From positions 434,001 through 498,000 of the forward strand of contig VXBM01000213.1 of assembly GCA_013400155.1 (NCBI GenBank): a stretch of 64,000 nt of DNA, written 5' to 3'. The DNA is from Helopsaltes ochotensis (Eukaryota > Chordata > Aves > Passeriformes > Locustellidae). Positions 15,011-26,282 of the stretch are shown one piece after another (positions within the stretch are counted from its first letter, which is position 1; the number at the start of each line of letters is the position of its first letter). The notes beneath the pieces were generated by a model, which worked only from the letters and a program-made list of their open reading frames with translations, made no database searches and was not told where the DNA came from. Position numbers and translations under genes: made by a program.

Positions 15011-16021
15011 AAGGTCTTTGCTTCCCTCTAGTGACTGGTCCAGGAAGAGATTTAGCTGCATCTGCTCATCTTACTCCACTTGGTCTCAGAGATTCAGCAA
15101 AAGATTAATTATGTGTAAAGACACCTGAGAGGTCAGTGAGATGCTGATACAGTATTAGAGCGTGTATGTTTGTGATAGTGATTGATAACATATGGCAGAT
15201 TTACACTGGACACGCGTTTGACTGGTTTTGATGTCTTTTTACGTTTTTATCAGGCGGAGATGCAATTTCAATGTTGACAATTCAAGAACAACTGTTAGAG
15301 TTGGAAGATGGCCTCTAAGATGAATTTCAAAAACACAATTTCAAATATTTATTTAAGGTCATTTTGCCAAAAAACACTTGTAGTAAGACAGATCAGACTT
15401 CAATGAATCATATGATGCTTGATTTATCAGAGGGAATACTTAGTAATTCAGGAGAATTAGATGTACACATTTTCAAATAAAGACAAGCAAACCTACACTC
15501 TGCAAGTGCTAAAAGTTACACTGTATTATATCATATTGCATTCTCCTTATCATATTACTAAAAATAGCTATATTTATACCAGTTGTAGTTCTGTTTTGTT
15601 GGGGCTTTTCTTGTACTGATTGCAAATAAATTTAAAATAAACAAATAATATGATTTACTTACAAGAAATTTTATGCACATGACCTGTGCCCCTATTTTCA
15701 AAGGAATAGGTGCACAGCTCTTCTCACATGAACAAGCAAATATTCCTCAGATTACTCAACTTCTTTGGTGGTACAAGCAGATTTTTTTTATTATTTAAGG
15801 ATGGTATAATACAAGGACCTTATGTGCTTCTGCACTACTTCTGTTGGATAAACAGAGCTAAATTCTCTAAAACAGACAACAGTCATGAGATGATCAGAAT
15901 GAATGAGAAAAAAAAAAACAAAAGAGAAACATCATTATAAAGCTATTTATACTTCAGAGATCCACTTCATGGCAGGAGAATGATGTTGGCTTTGAGAACA
16001 GCTAGGGGACATTGTCACTTA

Positions 16022-16172
16022 GGACTCAGGAATTTGGAACTCTAACTCTACCAGGGTTTAATGAGTGAACTTGGATGAACTTTGCTTTCATCATTCTAGT
16101 TTCCCCTAGCTGTAAACCAGGGAGGATGGTATGAACCTCTGTGTTAAATTGCTCTTAAATTTGCAGGTGTAA
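16022..16172 (+). repeat. MIR-like ancient SINE remnant
   Basis: Contains GGACTCAGGAATTTGGAACTC, AGTTTCCCCTAGCTGTAAAC and GGAGGATGGTATGAACCTCT, in the order of the MIR consensus (GACTCAGGAG..., CAGTTTCCCCATCTGTAAAA, GGGATAATA...CCT). A better-preserved copy than the one at 8165 in its second half. Confidence 0.55.
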
Positions 16173-17178
16173 AAACCTTTAAAGAGGTACATGACATAAA
16201 TGCAAAGGTTGCTAAACTTTTGCAATTGCAATTGTGCTATTTTGTACTTTTGGAATCTGTATTCTGTTTGGTAAACATTGTTTTCTCCTATGTCAGTCCA
16301 AGGCCAGCCCCATGCTGGACTACCAGGTCCTGTCTGTTGCATTTCTTGGTGAAGTTTTATTAAGAAAAAAGCAATTGCATTGTATTTGACTTCGTAAGAT
16401 CCATGAATTTTTCTGGAAACCTAGATACAAAACCAAATCATGACTGATTGTTCTCTGTAGTGAAGTTTATTCAAAATTCAATTATCTTCTGTCCTCATTA
16501 TACACTAAAAATCTGTCAAAAGTCCAGTTATAACCTCTAAATTAGATTATGAAGATACAATTGCTGGTTCTTTTTAGTTATATTCCAGAATTTAAATTGC
16601 CTGATATTAAAAGAAACCACTATTTTTAGTTTCTGAAAATCTACATTTACATAACAGCAATAAATAGCAATTGAGTTCTCAACAAATGGAGTTGATTAAT
16701 CACCGAATAAAAATTAAAAAGTGAACTTATTAGCAGGAATTAATGTGATTTCTTTTTTTTTGTTATAAGTCTCAGCATGCCATGTAAGTTCTGTTCATGG
16801 CCGTGTAGGTGTTAGTGAAGAGCAGTGTTACAAAAAAAGTACTAAATTATAAATTCCTCCCATATATATTGATTCATTTTGTGTATGACTTAAGCAAAGA
16901 AAATTTTGGTCTCTTTTTCAACATAAAGAAACTCCACTTATAGGTACAATATTTCAGAATTAATTTTCTGCATTACAGCATAATCTTAGCAGTTTGTGAA
17001 TTTAAAATTTTTAAATTTAGGTCTTGCATGGCTTGCATGGTTCTCCACTTGATCTGATTCAAATCAGTCAAAACCTTTCAGTGTCTGCAAAGGAGTTTGG
17101 ATCACGTTTTTCATTCCATACTGTTCTAATGAAAAAGAACATGATTCTGTAAAGTCATCCAAGTTCTTATGCAGGACT

Positions 17179-17253
17179 NNNNNNNNNNNNNNNNNNNNNN
17201 NNNNNNNNNNNNNNNNNNNNNNNNNNNNNNNNNNNNNNNNNNNNNNNNNNNNN
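17179..17253. other. Assembly gap (75 N)
   Basis: Seventy-five undetermined bases; the true length and content are unknown. No recognisable repeat stands at either edge. Confidence 0.99.
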
Positions 17254-18661
17254 CACAGGTTCCATTAGGGAGAACTCTTCATAAAAATAGGCATTCCAGG
17301 AGGCATTTTTAAGTTCGTTCATGAACAAAAGCATAGAAATAACATGGAAAGAGAATTTTCTGCCTTGAAAAAGACGCCAGAAGCAAAGTATGACTGCAAA
17401 GCTGGACCAACAAGATTGACTTCAGTCAATGGAAGAAGCAAAGCTTTATCTGGCATGTACTGTCAAACCATACTTACTGTCATTCAATTTCCTCAATATC
17501 TTTCTGGGGACAAAAAGTAATATGACTGTGAAGTAATATAAAGTAAGGAGATGTTACTATTAATATTTTCAGAAGAAAATTCTGACTTGGGGTATTCTAA
17601 TGATTTGATGATTACTTTGACACATTTTGACAAAAATTATAAAGAATTGTCTTGAATATATTTTCAAAGGTTTGCAGGGCTAGGACAAAAAAAAACCTCA
17701 AAAACAAAACCCGAACCTTTAATGGGCCACTGTGCTAGTTTTAAAAATCAAAATGGAGAGGAGAGACATAGCAGAGCACTGTCAATTTTACCACTGGGCA
17801 ACAAAACGCATAACTTGTATGTTGGCATGCACACAAGTTTATATTGTGAAGCAGAGTTACAGAAAATCACAACTAGCTGGTAGACTCTTGTTTATTTGTA
17901 TTGAAGAATTCCTTTAATGGAGTAGTTCTCCAGACTTGCACCCAGGGACAATGGGAGAAAAATAATTAAAAATTGTAGGGCATAATCTAAAAAAAAAGCA
18001 ATTGTAAACTTTTTTTTAAACTCTCTTTGTAACCCTCTTTAATGGAGGATGCTACAATATGTCTAAAGTGTAATCATAAAGTTATATAAATGTATACAGT
18101 TAGTAATTTTGCATATATGGGAATTCATACTTTCATACAGCTTAAGGGTAGAAAATCTAAACCACCGCCCATGGAAACTTGCATAGCAATAGGGGAAAAA
18201 AAAAAAATAGAGCAGATGTACCACTTAAACTGAATGTGCCTAAAACTGAACCAGGTCAAAATTCTTGCAATATTAAAAATTTCAGCTAATTGCATTGTAC
18301 TTCTTCCAACTGTATAGTCAGCAGGCACAAACCATTATGAGCACACATATGGTCAAATAAAATGCTGTCATACTGTTATAACATCCTTCTGCGGCAACTG
18401 GCAGTGAGAGCTTCAGAATACTAGAACCCTTTCCTTCCCAGTGCTGGGAGATGTTGTGTTGCACCGCATACAGATGTGCTGCTCACCAGCAACAACTGAC
18501 TCTGTCCCATGAACACATGCGCCCACATTATGTCCAACGCACCTCTAAAAGAATAAACACCAGCTGCACTATTTTGCTAATCAGTTGGTGACTCTGGAAA
18601 CTTCCATGTGAGATACCACTTCCTCTCTGTGGCCCAACACACCTAGCCCACCGTCCATGCC

Positions 18662-18945
18662 TGTCGCCCTGGTTTTTCAGCCTTCTGATGAGTTTTCATT
18701 CTTGCAACAAGTTTCTCATACTCTCAGCTATAAATAACTATTGTTTACATATTTTCATGGAGGAGGAGAGAGTTGATGGATTGTTGGTTTCCCCAATGGA
18801 ATGGGAGAGATGGCAACACTCTCAGCCAATCCATGGTTGGAATGAAGAATGTATAAATGGAGTCAGAATAAAGGTCGTGCCCTCTTTTGCTCTTCCACCT
18901 GCTGAGTGTCTGCATCTCGTCCTTTGGCTGTGCGCCGTGACAACA
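18662..18945 (+). mobile_element. Solo LTR of an endogenous retrovirus (copy 1 of a family)
   Basis: A 284-base element that begins TGTCGC and ends CAACA, flanked by a perfect 6-base target-site duplication CATGCC (18656-18661 and 18946-18951). Inside it are a TATA-like TATAAAT at 18852 and an AATAAA at 18867, in the order expected for U3-R. It shares its first part with the LTR at 54204, including a near-identical run around ATGGAGGAGGAGAGAGTTGA. No internal retroviral sequence lies beside it, so it is a solo LTR left after recombination. Six-base duplications are typical of ERVK-type integrases. The ORFs that overlap it (18688-19086 plus, 18745-19062 minus) are by-products of the insertion. 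Confidence 0.88.
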
Positions 18946-19144
18946 CATGCCCTCACTGCAAAGCTGAGGGTTGCATGTCAGGGCGGTAGTTCCCACGTTC
19001 AGTATGGTGGCACCTACCTTTCCAGCCTCCAACTGTGTTTTGAATCCTGCACCCCAGTTCAAGATTCCAGGGGCTGGGTCCTCTAAGACAAGTAACTGAT
19101 ACTGTCAGGCCAAACTTTCACGGAGGCTAGAGATCTATTGTGCT

Positions 19145-19360
19145 CATTTTGACTGGGACAGAATTGCCTTCCCAGTGGCTAGTATGGGGTTATGTTTTGG
19201 ATTTCTGAACACAGGGTTGATAAGATAGAGATGTTTTTGTTATTGCTGAGCGAGGCTTGCACAGAGCCAAGGCCTTTTCTGCTTTTCATGCTGCCATGCT
19301 GCTGAGGAGGCTGGGAGTGTTTGGGAGGCTGGGAGGAGACACAGCCCAGACAGGTGACCC
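19145..19360 (+). mobile_element. Truncated ERVL-type LTR fragment
   Basis: The stretch starting near GACTGGGACAGAATTGCC, then CTAGTATGGGGTTATG and GCTGAGCGAGGCTTGCACAG, through GGAGACACAGCCCAG, resembles the 5' part of a common avian ERVL-type LTR as I remember it. The promoter and 3' part of that LTR are missing, so this is a fragment of about 215 bases. It lies 200 bases from the solo LTR at 18662. The family name is not assigned. Confidence 0.6.
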
Positions 19361-22300
19361 AGCTGTTGGTTCACTGTCTTTGCTGTCTCCCTATCCTTTC
19401 CTTTCCAGAAAGCTAGGAAGGACAAAAGAAAAGCTTTTAAGTTTTGTATCATCTTAAAATGTTTAAAATCACTTCTGTTTGGTAGAAAGTCAGCACTAGT
19501 ACCTGACCAACTCCTTTTCTTTCTCTTTGTGGACTTGAAGTAATGTATCACAAACTATTCCTGATAGAGGGGATTGTTTGCTCATGCTAGATCATGCAAA
19601 AAGAAAAGACACAACTCTGAATTTTTTTGTTTGTTGGTTTAAGGAACTGAATTGTTTCTCCTTAGAATGTTGAGTAAAAATATTCCAAGAACTTTCCTAT
19701 GAACTAGACAGAGAAGCATTCAGTATCTTAACACTTTACTGAAGGCAACATCTGAATACATTTTCTGAAATGAGTAGGTAAAGTTATCACTCATTTCTGA
19801 GGGGGAAAAATCACTGCTTACACACAACTGATGCTATCAGCTTTGTGTAGGGAATCTGGAAGTATCAAAGGAAGCACCAGAAATTATAAAAAAGCTTGGT
19901 TTCAATCCCCACAGAGAGATGTCCTCTATATTTTGGGATAATAAACTGATATAAAATATTGCATGATTGGATTGAGTTTAATACGACATATTATTTTGTT
20001 CTTTAGTTTCACTGTGTTGATACATTTGTGTATGTGTACATACATTTGACTAGATGCCTACAGAAATGGCACAAGGCTGGGAGGCTGACAAATGGGAAAC
20101 CTTATAAAACATAATCAGAGGCAAGAATCACCAAATTTCACAGAAAGAATGGATTAAAACTGCTTTTGTCAAAGTTAGACTATTTTTGCCAAAGTTAGGA
20201 TGACCAAATTGCTACAGATACCAGTGTCAGTGTAAGTTTCATGATCTGGTGTGATTAAATAGCTCAGAGATCCAGAACTTCAAGGATGGAAGTCAGAGAA
20301 CTGCAATCATTGGTCAATCTCCTGAAAAGCATGTCCAAAATCCAGGTAGACAAAACTTTCCTTGCTGCTTGAGAAGTATGAAACTGACAAGATCAGTGGA
20401 CAGACTATCATTTACAAATGTGAATTTCCAATGCAGATAAAAGTGTGGGAGCAGTGTCTAAAAAGGTGAAAAAGCCCACTAGAGGTTGCTGCTGGCTGGA
20501 TACCAATGATAAAAGCAAACACAGTTTTCATCTGAAAACCACTTAATTTAAAACACCTGACTCATGACAGACTATTGATTAGTTAAGCACCCTCAACTAA
20601 AGCAGACTACTTTTTGTTGGTTTATTCCAAAATGCTTGCCAAGTCCTGGTTATGCAAAAATTACCCAGTTTGGAAGGAAATGAGTACATCACAGTTCTCT
20701 AGGATTTGCAATGTGAATTAGGCTATTAATCCATCAAATCCAGTTGCCTTCTGGTGAAGATAACTAATTCCTGAGACTTAGAAAGAAAAATAAAAGAAAA
20801 CCAAGCCACCAAGGACATCATCATAAGCACCTAACCAATTGTATAGTCCTCTAAATATTTTTTGGCTTAGATTTATAAATGATAGAAACTGACTCAGCAT
20901 TATAGAGCTTAGAGAATTTAAAACTCACAATGTTAGAGTAAAAATTCTGAAATATTCCTGACCAAATAAAAAGGTCCAAATGAAAAAGAAACAAAATAAT
21001 AAAAAACAGGAAAATAAATTTTGAATAAGGTAACAGTGGAGATATTCTCCAAAGGGATGGAGGAAAAAAAGTAGAAGTTTGCTCTTGCTATTGCACATTC
21101 TGATAAGAGATAATGTCACATTCTCAAAAATATCACACATACATGTGCAAAACAAGTGACAGTGGTGTCCATGCAGACCTTGCTGCATCACATCTTACTG
21201 GGAATATTTCAAGGTTCATATCACTTTTAAAAATGCACACATCTCCAAGAACACCCCCAGTCTTCACATTTTTTTTTAAATATTCAATAGGTACTATTAA
21301 ATAATATGCCTAGAAAAGATATCCTTCAGAACATAAACACACATATTTCTCCCTCAAAAACTTCAGACTATTTTATGTAAGCTTTATGTAAATTTTAGAT
21401 GTTTCAAAAGTTTACTTTTCAATCTAGATTCTCAAGCATATTAAATGCAGTACTTACACATAGCACTGAACTTCTCCATAAAATATACTAAGAGAAATGC
21501 AAAACAAGTGGCAAGCACAAAATGAATCGTTCACATTCATCCCAAATACCTGAATAAAATAATTTTTTTTAATTGCATTATTAAATATGCAGCATGATGT
21601 TGGGGTTTTTTTAGTAGTCTAATTACACTCAAATGTACCTTTGATATGGTGGATTGGAACAGTGAAATCAGTGCATGTGCTCTAAACACACAGTACTGAA
21701 AGTAACCCATATAAAAAATTATAAACAAAGCACTGTACCACTCCTGTATAAGCAAAATACTGTGAAGAGAAAACAAAGAACAAGTTCCAAATCTTTTGCA
21801 TGTTATGTGCTCCTAATAATGCCTAATATGAGGTCTTTCATGCACTTAATTCCACAGATTTCATGGAAATTGAATACTATGATGTTACTGGCAAATAATG
21901 GTATTATGATTCCTTTGCAGAGATACAGACCATGGTACTACTTGTATTTGGAAAGATTTCTAGTATCATGTCCAAAGTTTCACATTTCTGTACTATAATG
22001 TTGTTTCTCAGCTATCAGTGTGCTGATGTAAATCCAAGCTCAAGCATAAAAGCACTCAAAAAATCACAAAAAACCGTGCAATTTCTAACAGTGTAGATAT
22101 GTATTATAAGACATACATAATATACCTGGGTAAGAAGTAGAACATCATCTTAAAAAAAAAAACAATAACATGGCAACCATACAGGGATCCTTCTTGAAAC
22201 ACTTAATCTGCATCAATGCAAAGTTCGCCTTGACTTTAATAGGAGATTTACTGTGAAAGATTAATGCAGCAAATTATAACTGCACAAATTTGTGATTAAT

Positions 22301-22853
22301 TTTAAACCACACCTGGATTTTACCAGTTTGCTTTCTTACAGCAACACTTCCTTTTTTTTTTGCTATAGAAGGGAAACACCAAAAAAATGTAGAGGACCAA
22401 TAGTAAGATTTCACTGCTCAGGTATTATTTCAATAAACTTAAATGAAAATTTGAACTAAAAATGAAGATTGCTGTGGAGATCACACTTTAAAATTGTACT
22501 TCTCCCTGCAGTAACAGAAATGGGAGTCTTCCTTAGTTATCGTTTACCCACTTGCCTGTTGCCCAGCAACCACCATGAAGGAACTACAGCTCTTAGCCAT
22601 TCTCATTTTAATCTTGAGAAAGCAGAATAAAATTACTACGTGAGTAGTCTCTTTCTGGTGAGATATTTTAATATTTCAGTTTATATATCTGCAAAAAGGA
22701 AGCCAAGTGACTGGAGAATCCACTACATCCACTCTGTCAAAGGTTCACTTTCTCTGCCTTGTATCAACCCAGTTACTGACCAACCACTTAAATATTGTTA
22801 GGTACTTTGTAATAATCGAGCTATAGCAATAGAAGCAAACATCTGTCACTTAC

Positions 22854-22897
22854 ATTCTTGAATCATCCCACAGCACACAGTAGGGATTCAATGTGCC
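22854..22897 (-). CDS. ADGRB3: ADGRB3 micro-exon, first half of the GPS motif
   Basis: A 44-base exon, too short to appear as an ordinary ORF. The acceptor is TTTCTTCTTAG before 22897 and the donor is AAT|GTAAGT at 22854/22853. It starts on a codon boundary, as the previous exon requires, and reads GTLNPYCVLWDDSR with two bases (AT) left over. The Cys and the Trp three residues later are the first conserved residues of the GPS motif; the remaining GPS cysteines and the cleavage site must be in the next exon. I found no plausible next exon between 22853 and 1, although I looked for the expected minus-strand coding for the CLCDRLST-type segment. The left-over AT requires isoleucine or methionine at the junction. 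Confidence 0.9.
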
Positions 22898-25167
22898 CTA
22901 AGAAGAAAACAAACAGACCTGTTAGTTACCCGTATACAAAAATATCTGTCATACTTGACCTAAAAATTTGGGTCTCCTCCTACAAGACTATCCTCATACT
23001 CTGATGAATTGATGACACTGGAATGGCAAAAGCTTATAGTTAATTCTTATAGGATATTTTGAAGGTACTTGAACCTCAGAGCAGAGTATATGTGTGTTCT
23101 CTGCTTAGATAAGGAAAGCATGAAGTTGTATATTTGGTATATCCTAGTGGAAGTAAAATATGAGATAATAGTTAATCTTTGAAGAGACTTGACTGAACAT
23201 TTCTGGTGTTTTTAGAGGAAGAACTTTAGACCCCTTAGGAACATGGATGTCAAAATCAGTAATGGCTTTAAAAATTTTAAGCATATGTTGGGCAAAATGT
23301 CTTGAGGTTGGGATTTCAGATTCACAGACCCCACATTCAGCGTCAAAAGGTTTTTTCAATTAGGTCCTAAACCAGCAGATTTTTTTCTCAATTTTTTTTT
23401 TTGTTGTTTGTAGTTGAGTTTTACAATACCAGCTCCCATCTCTTCAAAGTCCATGGAAGATTTCTGATTTGATTTAGAACAGAACGGGAATCTAGGTTTT
23501 TATTACAAATCACTGCAACTATGGAGAGCTTTTTGGGAAACTGAAAAATCTATGAAATTATTCATGCTTATTTTGTTGCCTAGGAAGTGTAGAGACAAAA
23601 TTGAAATTCACTCAGATTGACTTAAAAGTATTTAAAACTGCTAAACTATATTCCTGTTCACCATAAGCATTAGATGTTCCCAGGAGTCAGAACTACATTA
23701 AAAAAATATATAAATTATAGAATAAATATGTATTTTTAAAAATCATAAGTGATTTGAAGAAACAGGTGGAGTTCACTATTTTTGGATGGCAGTGCTAGTG
23801 AACAGTAGATGCAATAGATAAAAAAGTACTTTCATATAAACAAAGCACACCTTAATATTTTATTCTCAAAAATGGTTTATTTATAGAAAAACATGACAAC
23901 CTGTAAAGTAAAAATCTATTAAATATTTAAATTATTCCATCTACCTCTTTGTCAAAGATAAAAAAGGTCCTTCTGCAGACGCTTTTGAGAGAGGCATTTA
24001 GGGAATTTTTGAACCTCTACTTCAGTATTTTGCTGACTGCATTGAATTTTATGGGTAGAGTATAAATATTTAAAACCAACATATACTTATGGCACTTTAT
24101 ATTTACATAGCACTGTAGAAACATAAATAAAGGATGCTCAATCTCCTGAAGTATTTATAATAAAAAGAAGAGGAAGGGGAAGAGGGCACAGGACAAAGCA
24201 GTGCATAATAGGCCAATCGAGATTTGGAGACCAGGTCCTGCATCACTTGCCAGGAGCTTTCAGATACACTGATGGACTAAGAGTTAGAAAGATAAGAATT
24301 AGGAACAAAATAATATCAGTGAAGAATTAAATTTTCTTTATAATGTAATTTTATAAAGACTATTAATTTGCATATTAAGGCTAGGTGAAGAAGTTTTACT
24401 TCTGATACATCTGATACAGCTATATGCATATTAAAATGTACTTCTTCTTATCATAATAAGGCTTTGCATCTCTCAGATCTAAGACTTGTCTTTCCCAGCA
24501 GTGGACATCAGACAGTTTACACTTGGTATTCCCACAGTGCAAATAGAATGAATACAAAAACACTTTCAGAAATAATGTCCATTATAAGGAAATCTACAAA
24601 ATAGAGGGGAATTAAAAACTTTTGCATAAATATGAAACAGGATAAAACTGTTGTCTGATCACACTGTTTGCTCTCTTTGAAATGCATTCAAATGAAAAGA
24701 AAGAGTTTGTTTGGCTCTTGCAGTCACTAATGAGCTATTAGGCAGAAACATGTGAAGCCAGATAAATATTACTCCTGGTCCACAAGAAAAGTCTTGTAGG
24801 AGGGTTTGTTCCAGCAGAAGTGGCAGCTTGCAAGGGCATAGCACCCTTTCAGAACTTCTTCCTCTTTTGATATTTGATCAAATACCCTTCAAGCACTGCT
24901 GGGACCACAAAGAGCTTGTTTCTGTATGTTCTTTGCCTTTAATCTGCTGCTCCCTGTTTCACAGCCTTTCTGGGGTACCTCTTGGCAACGTAGCTCTGCT
25001 GCCGTAGAGCTGCCTCCAACAGCCACGGCTCTCTGGGAGGGCAGTGCTCTCACCAGTTAATTACTCAGCTGCAGCCTAGGAAGCAGCTACTGCGTTCATT
25101 CGTGTTTACAACTGCTGGAGCATTGATTTATACACTACAGTACATTACTTGGATATCTCAAAAATGG

Positions 25168-25200
25168 GCATGTGTGTGTGAGTGTGTATGTGTATGTATC
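25168..25200. repeat. TG-rich microsatellite
   Basis: Imperfect TG repeats with interspersed AG and TA units. Confidence 0.75.
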
Positions 25201-25545
25201 TCTGTCTGGCATATAAAACTGAACTTTCGAGATGTGATTGACAACGTTGACAGCTATCCAGCACGGTGCCAACTGTGCTGTGTAGCCAGGGTCTTCAGTC
25301 GTAGTGAAAGCTTCATGTCCTATGGTACTGCTGGCTCGTTATTCTAGTGGCCCTGGAGCAAACTTCTGTGCTGTCAGAAGGTGAGAGTTCATATTCTCTC
25401 TAAAGCAAATAGGATTCTGTTTGAGTTATACATTTTTTTAAAAGGTTGCTTTGGTGTCCCTTTAATCAAACTACTGGAAAAATGTGACCATATTCCTCTA
25501 CATGTTCACAGTTTATAAGACCAAATATGTTCTCTAAATCACAGC

Positions 25546-25682
25546 TCACAGAATATTCTGAATTGAGATGAATCCACAAGGATCATCAAGCCCAACTCTT
25601 ACATGAATGGCCATATGGGGACTGTGGACCTACAACCATGTCATTATTTGTTATTAGCACAATGCTGTAACCAGCTGAGCAA
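25546..25682 (-). mobile_element. tRNA-Ile-derived SINE with CR1 3' tail
   Basis: Read on the minus strand, 25681-25608 is a decayed tRNA-Ile: an A-box-like GCTCAGCTGGTTACAGC, the anticodon-loop region GTGCTAATAAC (anticodon AAT), a degenerate B-box region and the acceptor end ATATGGCCA. It is followed at 25603-25546 by a CR1 3' end (GGGCTTGATGATCCTTGTGG then CAGAATATTCTGTGAG). This tRNA-Ile plus CR1-tail layout is that of the SINE described in zebra finch (TguSINE1, from memory). The tRNA part has a few extra bases after the anticodon arm and is not a functional tRNA gene. CR1 reverse transcriptase would have mobilised it. Confidence 0.8.
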
Positions 25683-26245
25683 TGATGCATTGCAACGCAC
25701 ATTCCACTCTGGTCAGCTCTCTGTTATGTTTGTATTTATCTACAAATCCAAATACCATGGAATATATTTCAAACAGCACATGCAATTGTGGTTTCCACTT
25801 CCTCCGAAAGATAATCCTTCCGTTTTATTAATATACTGGATAAAAAATGAAGAAATTGTTATAAATTTTGAATAAATTGGTATTTTAAGCCTGATTTTAA
25901 TTAGCCATATTAACTCTTTCTAAATGGTCCATTTGCCCATATTTTTTGATAATATCTTAGCTACTTTATTTAGTCAGTAGATAAGGAGGTGAAAGAACAA
26001 ATGTGTGGATATACTCCTATGAACTAGTAGGCATGCTTGAAAAAATGCTTAAAATGTCATCATTAAATCAATTTGTAAACAAACTGTTCTGAATAAATGA
26101 ACAGCATTTGTAAGAACAAAGGTTTTGAAAGAACAAACATAACACTGAGACATTAAAAAAATCAGATGAAAGAGAACATATTTTATTTTCTCCTTAGTAA
26201 TTAATCTATTTAACTGACATAATCTGTGAGCTATTAATAATAGCT

Positions 26246-26282
26246 CAAATATGAAAGATATATACAAATATGAAAGATATAT
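26246..26282. repeat. 19-base tandem duplication
   Basis: CAAATATGAAAGATATATA occurs twice in tandem; the second copy lacks the final base. Confidence 0.9.

Larger units (their letters stand above)
1..22853 (-). other. ADGRB3: ADGRB3 intron (truncated by the window edge)
   Basis: At least 22.8 kb of AT-rich intron between the first and second halves of the GPS coding sequence. Apart from the separately listed items (CpG-rich block, two MIR-like remnants, CRE/E-box pair, AT microsatellites, 75-base gap, LTR cluster at 18.66-19.36 kb) I see no gene. The small ORFs in it are of the length expected by chance and lack recognisable protein sequence. Confidence 0.75.

Noticed and set aside
18688..19086. 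132-codon plus-strand ORF, the longest in the window
   Set aside because: It runs from inside the solo LTR across its end into flanking DNA; the LTR ends are fixed by a target-site duplication, so the ORF is accidental.
25608..25681. tRNA-Ile gene
   Set aside because: The A and B boxes and arms are decayed and it is fused to a CR1 tail; it is the head of a SINE, not a functional tRNA.
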